From NCBI GenBank assembly GCA_947168365.1, contig CAMVLO010000016.1, positions 1 through 64,000 on the forward strand: a stretch of 64,000 nucleotides of DNA, given 5' to 3'. Positions 1-8,833 of the stretch are shown here, piece by piece (within the stretch, counting starts at the first letter, position 1; each line of letters starts with the position of its first letter). The translations under genes and the position numbers were made by a program. Source of the stretch: UBA3824 sp017541145. Lineage in GTDB: Bacteria > Bacteroidota > Bacteroidia > Bacteroidales > UBA3824. The notes beneath the pieces are model-generated. The model was not told the DNA's origin, ran no database searches, and saw nothing but the letters and a program-made list of their open reading frames with translations.

Positions 1-208
1 TGAAACTTTTGCACGGTGATTTCATTTTTCCGCCACGTGGATTGAAACTTTTGCAACTTGATTTCTTTTTCCAGACACATGGATTGAAACTTTTGCAAAG
101 TGATTTCTTTTTTCAGACACATGGATTGAAAAAGATTTTTTTTTGATTTCTTTTTTCAGACGTATGGATTGAAAAAGAAATTTTTTGGTATCTTATTCTG
201 ACAAGCGT
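1..208. repeat. Tandem array of ~42-bp repeats (left edge cut)
   Basis: Five units that each begin GGATTGAAA (the first is cut by the window edge) start at about -3, 39, 81, 123 and 166, so the period is 42, 42, 42 and 43 bases. The first three continue as GGATTGAAACTTTTGCA, and all later parts carry a T-rich stretch and CAGAC(A/G)(C/T)AT. The last two units are degraded after GGATTGAAA. The array continues off the left edge. It is related in reverse orientation to the array at 50737-51300. Confidence 0.85.
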
Positions 209-220
209 AAAACAGATATA

Positions 221-252
221 AAAAAAGCGGACTCGTTGGTCCGCTTTTTTTT
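221..252 (-). terminator. Intrinsic terminator of the LytTR operon
   Basis: GCGGAC and GTCCGC arms (GCGGACtcgttgGTCCGC) with an A run on the left and a T run on the right. Read on the minus strand it lies directly after the stop codon of the response regulator and ends in a T tract. The A/T symmetry means it could work on both strands. Confidence 0.85.
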
Positions 253-991
253 ATAATGCAAAGTTTCGGTCTAAGAAGTCTTGGAACTTTTCTTTGTATT
301 GTTCGCTGATTGGAATAAATGTATCACCGTCGAATACTATACGGAATCGCTCTATTTCGTTGACTTTGTCTAAGTTGACTATATAAGAACGGTGTACTCG
401 CATAAATCTGTCTTTTGGCAAATAGTTTTCCACGGCTTTTATTGTCAACAAGCTCATTATCGGTCTTGAATTTTCAAGATGGAATCTTACGTATTCGCGA
501 ACAGATTCGATATATTTGATGTCTTGAAAATTGATACGAATAATTTTGTATTCGCTTTTGAGAAAGAAATAACGGTTGTTAGGAACGTATTTTGATGAAC
601 GAGCCTGTTGCTGACGTTCTTCTTCTTTGTGTCCGAATGATTCAAATGCTTTTTCTACACCTTTTTTGAAATCTTCGTAAGCAATTGGTTTTAGGATGTA
701 ATCGATAGCACCAACTTTGAAACCGTCTACCGCATATTCTGTGTATGCTGTAGTGAAGATTACAATCGGCGGATTGATAAGCGATTTCACGAGGTCGATA
801 CCGGAAAGATCCGGCATGTTGACGTCAACAAACATCAGGTCTACCTCATTTTTGTCTGACTGAAGATATTTTTGAGCTTCCACAGAACTTTCAAAACTTG
901 CTACAAGTTCCAAATCCTGAGTTTTGGAGATATACGCGCAAATTTGTTTGAGTGCCAACGGCTCATCGTCTATTGCTATACATTTCATCAT
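251..991 (-). CDS. LytTR-family response regulator
   Basis: A 246-residue response regulator. The receiver domain covers about residues 3-120, with the acidic pair DDE at 8-10, the phospho-acceptor D56 in VDVNMP, a conserved T in FTTAYTEYA and K101 in the LKPI motif. A linker follows, and the LytTR DNA-binding domain covers about 137-242 (FMRVHRSYIVNLDKVNEI). Its start overlaps the stop of the upstream kinase gene by 4 bases (ATGA), so the two are co-translated and almost surely form a two-component pair. LytTR regulators usually bind direct repeats in front of target genes; the neighbouring envelope genes are plausible targets, but this is inference. Confidence 0.93.
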   Translation of the reverse strand: MMKCIAIDDEPLALKQICAYISKTQDLELVASFESSVEAQKYLQSDKNEVDLMFVDVNMPDLSGIDLVKSLINPPIVIFTTAYTEYAVDGFKVGAIDYILKPIAYEDFKKGVEKAFESFGHKEEERQQQARSSKYVPNNRYFFLKSEYKIIRINFQDIKYIESVREYVRFHLENSRPIMSLLTIKAVENYLPKDRFMRVHRSYIVNLDKVNEIERFRIVFDGDTFIPISEQYKEKFQDFLDRNFAL

Positions 992-2166
992 AGTGGTATT
1001 GTTAGTTTAACAGAAAATGTTTTGTCTGTTTTGTTAATATTGAGTTCGTAATTTTTGTTGTAAATAAGATCCAACTGGTTGATAGTATTTTTTACGCCGA
1101 TACCGCCTTCTTTTTTAGCGGTTTTTTCCATCGGCTTGGTTTCTTCTACCAGACTGTTATCACAAGTAAAATTAAGATGTCCGCCGTTGTCAGGTGTCAT
1201 CAGCCGAATATCTATAAACGAATCCTGCTTGTAACTAACTCCGTGTTTGAACGCATTCTCTATCAACGATATAAATATCAATGACGGTATTTGTTTGTCG
1301 TTGGGCAAATTACTTGCAATATCTATATTTATTTTTACTTTGTCGGAATATCTCAGTTTCATAAGGCTGACAAAACTCTGTATAAACTCTATTTCTTTGC
1401 CTAAGGGTGAAAATCCTTTTTCGCAATCGTAAAGCATATAACGCATTAGTTTTGAGAGTCTTATTACAGCTTCTTTTGCAAGTTCCTCATCAATATCTAT
1501 CAGAGCATGGATATTGTTGAGAGTGTTCATAAAAAAGTGAGGGCTTACCTGCTGTTTCAGGAACATCAACTTGTTTTCGCTGTACTGTTTTTCGCGCTGA
1601 GCTGTAAGATGTTGTATTTTTACGTATCTAAAACCAAGCCGCACACCGCAATCGCACCCTATCACAAGTATCGAAAGGAAAAACGATGCTGTTCTAAATG
1701 GCGGCCGTCCGTGTTTTGGATGCCAGCGTTCAAGATGTTTTGCGTTTTTGTCCGAAGCATTGTTCTGATGTGTTCTACCTGCTTCAGATATCGGCATTTC
1801 GTCTTGAAGATGTTTTTCAAAAGGAGGTTGCTCACCCATTTTCGGTTCCGGATGAAAATACGGCATCAAAAATATTATTATGCTCACTAACAATATATTG
1901 GATAATCCGAAGTACAGAAATTTACCTTTGAACATCATTTGCGGAATCAACAGAAAATGGTTGATTACGAATAATAAGAAAAAAGGTAAAAGGTTCCAAA
2001 ATGTATGTTTCAACTCTATGAAGAAAGCATTATCCACGTCATCGACAGTTAATGCCGGCGACAAGAATGCAATCATCCAAATTACCAATATTATTAATAG
2101 TTCTGCCCTGCGCAAAGTTGTTACCCCTTTTGATTTTACTTTATGAATAATTTTTCCTATATTCAT
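988..2166 (-). CDS. LytS/YehU-type sensor histidine kinase
   Basis: A 392-residue membrane kinase of the His_kinase (PF06580) type. Four hydrophobic segments lie in the N-terminal half (about 22-40, 54-74, 82-103 and 158-178), with a polar, His/Pro-rich loop between the third and fourth. The phospho-acceptor motif is QQVSPHFFMNTLNNI (usual form QxNPHFLFNTLN). The ATPase part has the N box SLIENAFKHG and the G box GGIGVKN. It overlaps the LytTR regulator gene by 4 bases. The signal is unknown. A short gap of 61 bases separates it from the DUF2490-like gene upstream, so the cluster may be co-transcribed. Confidence 0.92.
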   Translation of the reverse strand: MNIGKIIHKVKSKGVTTLRRAELLIILVIWMIAFLSPALTVDDVDNAFFIELKHTFWNLLPFFLLFVINHFLLIPQMMFKGKFLYFGLSNILLVSIIIFLMPYFHPEPKMGEQPPFEKHLQDEMPISEAGRTHQNNASDKNAKHLERWHPKHGRPPFRTASFFLSILVIGCDCGVRLGFRYVKIQHLTAQREKQYSENKLMFLKQQVSPHFFMNTLNNIHALIDIDEELAKEAVIRLSKLMRYMLYDCEKGFSPLGKEIEFIQSFVSLMKLRYSDKVKINIDIASNLPNDKQIPSLIFISLIENAFKHGVSYKQDSFIDIRLMTPDNGGHLNFTCDNSLVEETKPMEKTAKKEGGIGVKNTINQLDLIYNKNYELNINKTDKTFSVKLTIPL

Positions 2167-2227
2167 AGCAAAGATAAATCAAAAAATGTAAATATTGCAA
2201 ATTATTTCACAATTCTGTTGAAAATTT

Positions 2228-2941
2228 TTACTTCTCTTTTTTGAACGGGAATGTGTATTTGTAGTAGAACGAGAAGATATTTTTGTTGATATCTTCTTTT
2301 GCATTGCCCTTCTTGGTCTGGAGATTGAATCTTTGTTCCAACGCATATTCAAAACCGATTGTATGTTGTTTGTTGATTTTGTATTTTGCGCCCCAAACAT
2401 ATCTTAATTTATCAACAGTATTTCGTAAAAGGTTATCAAATATTTCATATGAGAAATACGGTGAGAGATTCAAAGGTTTTATCTTGACTTCTGCACCAAG
2501 TTTGTAACGCAAATATTGTTTGTTACCTTGGTTTTCGCCGTCGAGATATGCGTCTTCGGTGTAATTGCAGTATTTGATTCTTCCCTCAAATTTCAATATC
2601 TTATGAATTGAGTATTTGCCTTTTACGAATAAACCCAAACGTCCGTTCCATTCTGACTCTTCGCCTTTTTCGCGTGAATAATCCACGCGGTATTCTGCTC
2701 CGAATGATACAAATTTTATTGGTGCAAATTCGATTTTTGGTGTTACAAGAATATCCTGCGTATTCGGATCGTTGCAAAAACGTCCTTGTAAATTGATTCC
2801 GGCAGAAAGTTTTTTACTGAACTCTTTTTCTACCGAAGTTCCAAGATACATGTAAGTACGTTTTTCTTGTGCGAAAAGTTTTGTACTTACAAGCAACAAG
2901 GTAAGCAATAAGGTTAATTTTCCGACTGTTTTCATGCTCAA
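2228..2941 (-). CDS. DUF2490-like outer-membrane protein
   Basis: A 237-residue protein with a signal peptide (hydrophobic core to residue 24, cleavage after FAQ) and alternating beta-strand-like pattern throughout, ending in an aromatic-rich strand (FSFYYKYTFPF), as in outer-membrane beta barrels. The C-terminal pattern IGFEYALEQRFN resembles DUF2490 proteins. A second ATG two codons in is an equally good start. The gene lies 22 bases after the DUF4956 gene on the same strand. A barrel protein next to a DUF4956/VTC pair suggests a role in export or anchoring of a surface polymer, which is inference. Confidence 0.75.
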   Translation of the reverse strand: MSMKTVGKLTLLLTLLLVSTKLFAQEKRTYMYLGTSVEKEFSKKLSAGINLQGRFCNDPNTQDILVTPKIEFAPIKFVSFGAEYRVDYSREKGEESEWNGRLGLFVKGKYSIHKILKFEGRIKYCNYTEDAYLDGENQGNKQYLRYKLGAEVKIKPLNLSPYFSYEIFDNLLRNTVDKLRYVWGAKYKINKQHTIGFEYALEQRFNLQTKKGNAKEDINKNIFSFYYKYTFPFKKEK

Positions 2942-2963
2942 TATTGGTTTTACTATGATTTAA

Positions 2964-3659
2964 CTATTTTATGCGACCTTGTTCGTAAATTGCATTGTCG
3001 GACTTGTTTTCTTTTTTGTCGAAATAAATCCTGATCATTGCGGTATCTTTCAAGAAATCTACTCTCATGAAACTGAAATTCTTGATTTTCAAACCTGTAC
3101 GAGTTTCCAAATCGGCTTTGAGTTCATCACGACGGTCAAGACGGATGTTTTCGATTTTCTCGTAAATGATATCAAGACTTGATTCTGATTTTATGAGATA
3201 TTTTTCAAGGAAATATACCACGCAAATAATTGCACCGTTGGTAACAACCAATTCAGCAAGACTTACTTTCTTGTTGACCAATGCGTTAACAACAGCAATA
3301 CCGATTATCACGAAAAGATATGTCATCTCACGGATCGGAATTGCATCAGTTCTGTATTTCAAGATTCCGAACACTGCAAAAAGTCCGAGTGCGAATCCCA
3401 ACTCTATTTTTACGCCTTCAAGCAAATAACAGAGCAAAAATATTGCTGTTCCAAGGGCGTAATATGTGAATGAAAATTCCTTACGACCTGAACTTTTTTG
3501 ATAAATCAAATTAATTATCAAAAAAAGTACCAACGAATTGAATGCCAAACGGAAGATAAGTTTTCCGAAATCATAAAAATCAATCAAACTAAGATTGAAT
3601 ATCTTTACTGATTCAATTCCAGCATTCACTGTATCTAATAATAAATTCATTACTTCCAT
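2964..3659 (-). CDS. DUF4956 integral membrane protein
   Basis: A 231-residue protein with about four to six membrane segments (about 32-53, 63-80, 86-100, 112-130, 136-155) and a soluble C-terminal part of about 75 residues. The stretch LGLFAVFGILKYRTDAIP followed by REMTYLFVIIG is typical of DUF4956. In many bacteria DUF4956 genes sit next to VTC-domain genes, as here (VTC gene 154 bases upstream). A hairpin terminator lies between the two, so this gene may have its own promoter. Confidence 0.88.
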   Translation of the reverse strand: MEVMNLLLDTVNAGIESVKIFNLSLIDFYDFGKLIFRLAFNSLVLFLIINLIYQKSSGRKEFSFTYYALGTAIFLLCYLLEGVKIELGFALGLFAVFGILKYRTDAIPIREMTYLFVIIGIAVVNALVNKKVSLAELVVTNGAIICVVYFLEKYLIKSESSLDIIYEKIENIRLDRRDELKADLETRTGLKIKNFSFMRVDFLKDTAMIRIYFDKKENKSDNAIYEQGRIK

Positions 3660-3753
3660 AATTACAATGATTTTTTGATGTTAACTAAAATTGTTTTTAA
3701 TATTTTTACTTAACTTTTTCATGTATTTTTATCAACGAAAAACACCGAAATCA

Positions 3754-3782
3754 CTAAAAAACGGTTTCAGCGTTTTCCGTTG
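3754..3782 (-). terminator. Terminator after the VTC gene
   Basis: On the minus strand AACGG, a 12-base loop, then CCGTT followed by five to six T. It lies 32 bases after the VTC stop codon and before the DUF4956 gene. The stem is only 5 base pairs, so read-through is likely. Confidence 0.55.
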
Positions 3783-3813
3783 TAAAAATCTCACTTATAA
3801 AAAGTTGAGTATT

Positions 3814-4587
3814 TTATAAAGCATTATTAAGAACCTTTTGCAAGTCTCTGATTTTCTCTTTAAAAAGATTAGTTTTGATACCTTCTTGTTTGTTTAAAAC
3901 CCGTCCGATACAATATTTACTAAAGCCCGATTTCTTAATACCGTTTTTTGCAAGCACAATTCTAAGCGGAGATTTTGGTGCGCCCGCTTCGTGTTTGAGT
4001 TCCACCATTGCGAACGAGTTGGTTTCGTGAGTAATATTTCTGTCAGTAAATCCGAGTTCACAATCAATAGTACAACGCTCTGCCATATCTTTTTTTACAA
4101 GCGTAATACGATGAAAATGATTTTGAATTACAGGAACAAGCAATTCAGGATTTACGGGAACTTGTTCGCGCAAGAAATCGTATTCTTCCGGAAATATCTG
4201 ATATAAATCAGGATTCTGAATTTCAATACGTTTCTTTTTGGTTTTACCTTTATTGTTTTTGTGCTTTACTTCAAGATAAATATTGCCGGTATCCTTGTAA
4301 GTACGTTTTCTTACTTTGAAACGGTCGAGTTTTCCATTGTAGTGACATCTGAAAAACCAGCTGTCAGGAGTATCAAAATATACAGTTTCGTATTCCATAT
4401 ATCTCAAACCCTCAATTTCCACGATGTAATAATCGTTTAAGATAGCCGGCAATATCTTTTTGAAAAGAATTTCGGATCTTAACGGGAATTTAGAATCAAC
4501 TCTGTTCATGAAGTTGGCTTTTCCGATATCATTGAGTCCCACACTCGCGAACTCTTGCAAGATCTGTAAATTCATATTCATAATCAA
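3814..4587 (-). CDS. VTC-domain (polyphosphate polymerase-type) protein
   Basis: A 257-residue soluble protein matching the VTC domain, which in yeast Vtc4 makes polyphosphate from ATP inside a tunnel lined by basic residues. Visible landmarks are NRVDSKFPL near the start, YETVYFDTPDSWFFRCH, KLDRFKVRKRTY, YLEVKHKNNKGKTKKKR and the late acidic MVELKHE strand, which supply the expected alternating basic and acidic residues of the tunnel. Three in-frame ATG codons occur in the first five codons. It lies 20 bases after the large repeat lipoprotein gene and is probably co-transcribed with it. In bacteria this family occurs with DUF4956 and CotH-like genes; the substrate is not known. Confidence 0.85.
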   Translation of the reverse strand: MIMNMNLQILQEFASVGLNDIGKANFMNRVDSKFPLRSEILFKKILPAILNDYYIVEIEGLRYMEYETVYFDTPDSWFFRCHYNGKLDRFKVRKRTYKDTGNIYLEVKHKNNKGKTKKKRIEIQNPDLYQIFPEEYDFLREQVPVNPELLVPVIQNHFHRITLVKKDMAERCTIDCELGFTDRNITHETNSFAMVELKHEAGAPKSPLRIVLAKNGIKKSGFSKYCIGRVLNKQEGIKTNLFKEKIRDLQKVLNNAL

Positions 4588-4607
4588 TTAATTTACAACA
4601 AAATTCA

Positions 4608-6539
4608 TTAGAATGGCGGTTGGAAACCACCGTTGGAACCGCCGGATGTTGTACATTGTCCTTTGGTAAGAGTTACGGTTGATGTTGTATTTCCTGAAAC
4701 TGATGTAGCAGGATAATAGAAATCTATACCGTCAACATATTGAGAACCGGAAACTGTTGCATTGGAGTAAAATGTATAAGAACCGGCCTCACAATTATCA
4801 TCTGAAAATTTTACAAGCTGATATGATTGAGGAACTTTCCAAGCGAGAACATTGTTACCGTCGGCATCGTTTACCGCCAACCAAGTATTTGCTGAACCGC
4901 TGAAATTTCCTAAGAATGCCGCCGAAGTAGATGAAGACTTTACTGTAGGTGCCGATGCCATACCTCTTGAACCTACTGCTACTACAACACCGCCGTAAAT
5001 TTCTACCGACATCCTGTCACCGGCATCCAAAGGTTCGTTGTTGGAAGAATTTTGAGATACCAAAGTAATACCGCCGTTGAAACTCATATATCCGTTGGAA
5101 TCCACACCGTCGCCGGTAGATGATGTTACGAGCAAACCGCCGTTGATAATTAAGTGACAAGCTGTAGAAGATGAGCCACCGCCATTAGAAGCATTTACGG
5201 CATCGTCTTTTGCTATAATTCTTGTAACTCCGCCGTTGAATGTAACTACCACACCCTGAATACCTTCATAACTGTTTGTAATATTGATATTACCGCCGTT
5301 GATTGTAACATTTCCTGTACGGAGTCCGGTATTATCATTTTTCTTAACTGTAATTCCGTGACCTGTATAACTTTGTTCCATCATACCGCCGCCGAATCCC
5401 GGACCGCCGAACGAATTGTTGTTAGAACTTTCGGCTACAACACTTGGTGTTAATGTAAAATCACCGTCGTTGATTGTGATATTACCTTCGGCAGCTATAC
5501 ATTTGTTACAATTTGTAATTACAAAAGTACCGCCATTGATTTCAACTGCTCCGTCGGTATTGATACCGTTGCCTGTACATGAAATCTGATTGAATGTTCC
5601 GCCGTCGATTGTGATATATGATTCAGAACCGATACCGTCATCAGAAGTCGAAATGCCAAAAATACCGTTTTTAATCTGAACAGTTCCGACACCGTGGATA
5701 CCGTCTTTTTCGGCTCTAAGTTTAAAAGTACCGCCCGTGATATAGATGTAACCCTTATCAGCCTTTGTTGAAGTTGATTTTATTGCATGTTTACCACCGG
5801 TAGCAGTAATAACGCCGCCACGAATTTGTACAAAGTCTTTACCTTGAATTGCGTCGTCGTTATTGGAGGTAGCTGTAATTGTTCCGCTATTAATAATAAG
5901 TCCGTCAGTTGACTTTATAGCCTCGAATGATTTGGCATTTACGGTAAGAGTTCCCGTAGCCGCATCACCGCCAGAGATATACAAATCCTGTTTTGAATGT
6001 ATTGTCGCAACAGAATCTTCGCCTGAGTAAGTACTTGAAAATGTATTTTCTGTTCCGTCTGAAATCAAAACAGAAACTTTCGCTGCACTTTTTACATACA
6101 AAGCAGCAGCTGTAGAGCAAGAGAAGTCAGCACCGTTGAGAATAAGTTTTACAGTACCCTCATCTGTATTGTCCTGAACATCTACAACAATCTGACCGTC
6201 AGTTAAATCGCCTTCTACGATATAATCACCGCTGGCATTAATTGTAGCAACCGAGCCCGAAGCTGTTGCACCGGAGCCCTCAACCGCTACCGACGAAGTT
6301 TTACCGATAATCTTGTTGGCAGTAGAAACGTTGAAAACATAATCTGACTCGTCTTCTTTGGTATCTTCTGCCACTTCGTCAACAGTTTGCGAATTGTTGG
6401 CAACACCTTGCGAACTGCTGCCGCTTCCGCTGGTGTTGGAATTATCATCGCTGCTGTCGTCAAATGCCTTTTTGCATCCGCTAATTGCACCGGCTGTCAA
6501 AAGAGCAACCAAGGCAATTGATAAAATCTTTCTTTCCAT
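4608..6539 (-). CDS. Carbohydrate-binding-domain (DUF4353-like) beta-repeat lipoprotein
   Basis: A 643-residue lipoprotein: signal with a lipobox ending in C22 (GAISGCKK), an acidic and Ser/Asn-rich linker to about residue 70, then many repeats of the form ITINGGTF / VQIKNGIF / VTINGGNI (about 200-540), expected to stack as a right-handed beta helix. The early part (SANKIIGKTSSVAV through YIVEGDLTDGQIVVDV) resembles the DUF4353 carbohydrate-binding family, which is often found beside VTC and CotH genes. No CotH kinase-like domain is present. A Gly/Met-rich loop lies near 375-390. First gene of the unit with the VTC gene. Probably surface-exposed; ligand unknown. Confidence 0.83.
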   Translation of the reverse strand: MERKILSIALVALLTAGAISGCKKAFDDSSDDNSNTSGSGSSSQGVANNSQTVDEVAEDTKEDESDYVFNVSTANKIIGKTSSVAVEGSGATASGSVATINASGDYIVEGDLTDGQIVVDVQDNTDEGTVKLILNGADFSCSTAAALYVKSAAKVSVLISDGTENTFSSTYSGEDSVATIHSKQDLYISGGDAATGTLTVNAKSFEAIKSTDGLIINSGTITATSNNDDAIQGKDFVQIRGGVITATGGKHAIKSTSTKADKGYIYITGGTFKLRAEKDGIHGVGTVQIKNGIFGISTSDDGIGSESYITIDGGTFNQISCTGNGINTDGAVEINGGTFVITNCNKCIAAEGNITINDGDFTLTPSVVAESSNNNSFGGPGFGGGMMEQSYTGHGITVKKNDNTGLRTGNVTINGGNINITNSYEGIQGVVVTFNGGVTRIIAKDDAVNASNGGGSSSTACHLIINGGLLVTSSTGDGVDSNGYMSFNGGITLVSQNSSNNEPLDAGDRMSVEIYGGVVVAVGSRGMASAPTVKSSSTSAAFLGNFSGSANTWLAVNDADGNNVLAWKVPQSYQLVKFSDDNCEAGSYTFYSNATVSGSQYVDGIDFYYPATSVSGNTTSTVTLTKGQCTTSGGSNGGFQPPF

Positions 6540-6996
6540 ATCTTGAATAATGTTTTAAATTAATTAATGATTTTTCTTACAATCGCCATTATTTACCGTT
6601 TATCACGAAGCTAAACAATATAAATAATGTATAAATTTATTTTATCTACAAAATACGTATTTTTTAGTCTTAATTATAGACACAAAGTTATATTCCGGAA
6701 TAATTAAAAACTAAACTTTTCTACACAGAGGTGGTTTTTGATGACTAAAAGGTTGATTTTGCATTTTTTAAAGCATTAAGTTTTCATAGATAAAAATCAA
6801 TGATATGTAGACAATACAAATTTTAACAAACATAATCCGCCGAGCCCATTTTCTCAATAAAAATCATAATCTTTTATACGAACCATAGCAAAATACATTT
6901 TTTAACAATTATAAATTTAAGCCGTTTTTACGCTTTTGATGTAAATTAATTTTGTAATTTTGCGGCAAATTAAATTCTAACTGATTTACAACGAAA
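6540..6996. other. Divergent intergenic region
   Basis: 456 AT-rich bases between two divergently transcribed genes. It must hold the promoter of the repeat lipoprotein unit (minus) and of the symporter (plus). Apart from the promoter at 6935-6962 I see no open frame, hairpin or repeat of note. Confidence 0.6.
6935..6962 (+). promoter_or_regulatory. Bacteroidota-type promoter of the symporter gene
   Basis: TTTG at 6935-6938 and TAATTTTG at 6955-6962 (a second TAATTTTG at 6947-6954) match the TTTG / TAnnTTTG consensus, with a somewhat short spacer of 16 bases. The start codon is 34 bases downstream. Confidence 0.55.
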
Positions 6997-8517
6997 ATGT
7001 CATCTACACTTATTCTATCAATAATATTAATTTACTTCGCAATTATATTATTGATTAGTCATTTCACAACTCGTAAAAAGACTAACTCCAAAGATTTCTT
7101 TACCGGAAACCGAAAATCGCCATGGTACGTAGTAGCCATCGCAATGATTGGCACTTCTATTTCCGGTGTTACATTTATCTCTGTTCCCGGAATGGTGGCA
7201 GGTACGCAATTCGGATATTTACAAATGGCTATCGGTTTTATTGCCGGATATGTTGCAGTTGCTTATATCCTTTTACCTTTGTATTATAAGCTGAATCTCA
7301 GCAGTATCTACACTTATCTTGACCAACGTTTCGGCAACGGCAGTTATAAGATCGGTGCAATTTTCTTTCTTATATCCAAGTTTCTGGGTTGCGGCGTAAG
7401 GATGTATCTCACAGCCATAGTGTTGCAACTGATTGTATTCAACGGTTTCGGGATTCCGTTTTGGTTGAATGTAGCTGTCACGATGCTGATTGTCTGGCTT
7501 TATACATTCAAAGGCGGTGTTAAAACTTTAGTTTGGACTGATATGATTCAAACCATGTCGTTAATATTGGCTGTAGTTTTATGTATTTACTACACCGGAC
7601 AAGCCATGGGTCTGGATTTCAGCGGACTTTGTACCACGGTTGCAGATTCCGGGATGTCGAGAATCTTCTTTTTTGACGATATCAACGACCGCCAATATTT
7701 CTTCAAACAGTTTTTTTCCGGCATGTTTATTACGATTACAATGACCGGTCTCGACCAAGATATGATGCAGAAAAACCTCAGTTGCAAGAATTTGAAAGAA
7801 GCGCAGAAGAATGTTGTAAGCTACGGTATGAGTTTCTTTCCTATCAACTTGTTGTTTTTGGCTCTCGGAGTTTTACTTTACAATTACGCCGCACATTTAG
7901 GATTGTTCAACGGTGAAAAACTTACTGATATCAGCGGCAATGCTTTGAAAGCTGATGAACTTTTTCCGTATCTTGCAACAAGTGCCGATGCCAACGGTCA
8001 ACAATTCTTACCGCCCGTGGTCGGAATTTTGTTTACAATCGGATTGATTGCAGCAGCATTCTCTTCAGCTGGTAGTGCAGTAACGGCTCTTACTACTTCT
8101 TTTACTATTGATATTCTCCGTGCTGATAAAAAACAGGACGAAAAACAGTTACAAAAAACTCGCTTTTATGTTCATATCGCAAATACTATTGTGATGGGAG
8201 TATTGATTTGTTTATTGAGTGTAATTGGTAACAACAGTGTAATAGATGCCGTCTACAGAGTTGCAAGTTATACTTACGGTCCGTTGTTAGGATTATACGC
8301 TTACGGACTTTACAGCAAAAGGCAAGTTCGCGACAAGATTGTACCGGCAATATGTATCATCTCGCCGATTATTTGTCTGATATTGGATATTAACTCTGCA
8401 CAATGGTTCGCAGGTTACAAAATGGGTTACGAGCTGTTACTTTACAACGCTCTGATTACAATTATCGGACTTTGGCTGACAGGTATCGGTAAAAGTAAAA
8501 CCGTAAAAACCAACTAA
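6997..8517 (+). CDS. Sodium:solute symporter (SSS family)
   Basis: A 506-residue integral membrane protein with about 13 hydrophobic segments. Family landmarks are the early polar KDFFTGNRKSPWYVVAIAMIGTSISGVTFISVPG, where GTSISG lies in the broken first transmembrane helix that binds sodium, and the later FSSAGSAVTALTTSF, which carries the Ser/Thr pair of the second sodium site. It imports a solute with Na+; the substrate (sugar, carboxylate, amino acid, vitamin) cannot be read from sequence. It stands alone, with its own promoter and a strong terminator. Confidence 0.93.
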   Translation: MSSTLILSIILIYFAIILLISHFTTRKKTNSKDFFTGNRKSPWYVVAIAMIGTSISGVTFISVPGMVAGTQFGYLQMAIGFIAGYVAVAYILLPLYYKLNLSSIYTYLDQRFGNGSYKIGAIFFLISKFLGCGVRMYLTAIVLQLIVFNGFGIPFWLNVAVTMLIVWLYTFKGGVKTLVWTDMIQTMSLILAVVLCIYYTGQAMGLDFSGLCTTVADSGMSRIFFFDDINDRQYFFKQFFSGMFITITMTGLDQDMMQKNLSCKNLKEAQKNVVSYGMSFFPINLLFLALGVLLYNYAAHLGLFNGEKLTDISGNALKADELFPYLATSADANGQQFLPPVVGILFTIGLIAAAFSSAGSAVTALTTSFTIDILRADKKQDEKQLQKTRFYVHIANTIVMGVLICLLSVIGNNSVIDAVYRVASYTYGPLLGLYAYGLYSKRQVRDKIVPAICIISPIICLILDINSAQWFAGYKMGYELLLYNALITIIGLWLTGIGKSKTVKTN

Positions 8518-8720
8518 TATAAAATAAAACATCCGGAAGTTTCAGTGTCGAAATTCCGGATGTTTTTGTCACGTTTGCGGTTATAAACCTTTTTGCTCTG
8601 TTTGATTCTCTCTGGACGGGTAGAAATCAACTTACCGTGCATGAGAATTTCTTTTTCTCGGTCGGCTTTCTTAACAGCGTCAAGATAGTCGAGACTTTTT
8701 TGCTTTTTATTCTTTCCCAT
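8514..8720 (-). CDS. Conserved small basic protein
   Basis: A 68-residue, lysine/arginine-rich protein (MGKNKKQKSLDYLDAVKKAD, then HGKLISTRPERIKQSKKVYNRKRDKN). Short basic proteins with this SLDYLxAVKKA...SKKxYNRK plan occur in many Bacteroidota, from memory, with no known function. The last 15 or so residues run through the symporter's terminator hairpin and look non-conserved, so the biologically relevant part is probably residues 1-52. The stop overlaps the end of the convergent symporter gene by 4 bases. Confidence 0.6.
   Translation of the reverse strand: MGKNKKQKSLDYLDAVKKADREKEILMHGKLISTRPERIKQSKKVYNRKRDKNIRNFDTETSGCFILY
8529..8567 (+). terminator. Terminator of the symporter gene
   Basis: Perfect 10-base arms ACATCCGGAA (8529-8538) and TTCCGGATGT (8554-8563) with a 15-base loop, followed by a short T run. 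The left side is A-rich, so it could also act on the minus strand. Confidence 0.85.
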
Positions 8721-8833
8721 GATTATTTAATTGTTGTTTATATTTACTTCTGACAAGTGATAAAACTATCAACTACTGATTTTTATTGTACCGAAGTAAT
8801 AAAAACAATCAAAAAAATAAGACACTTATTATA

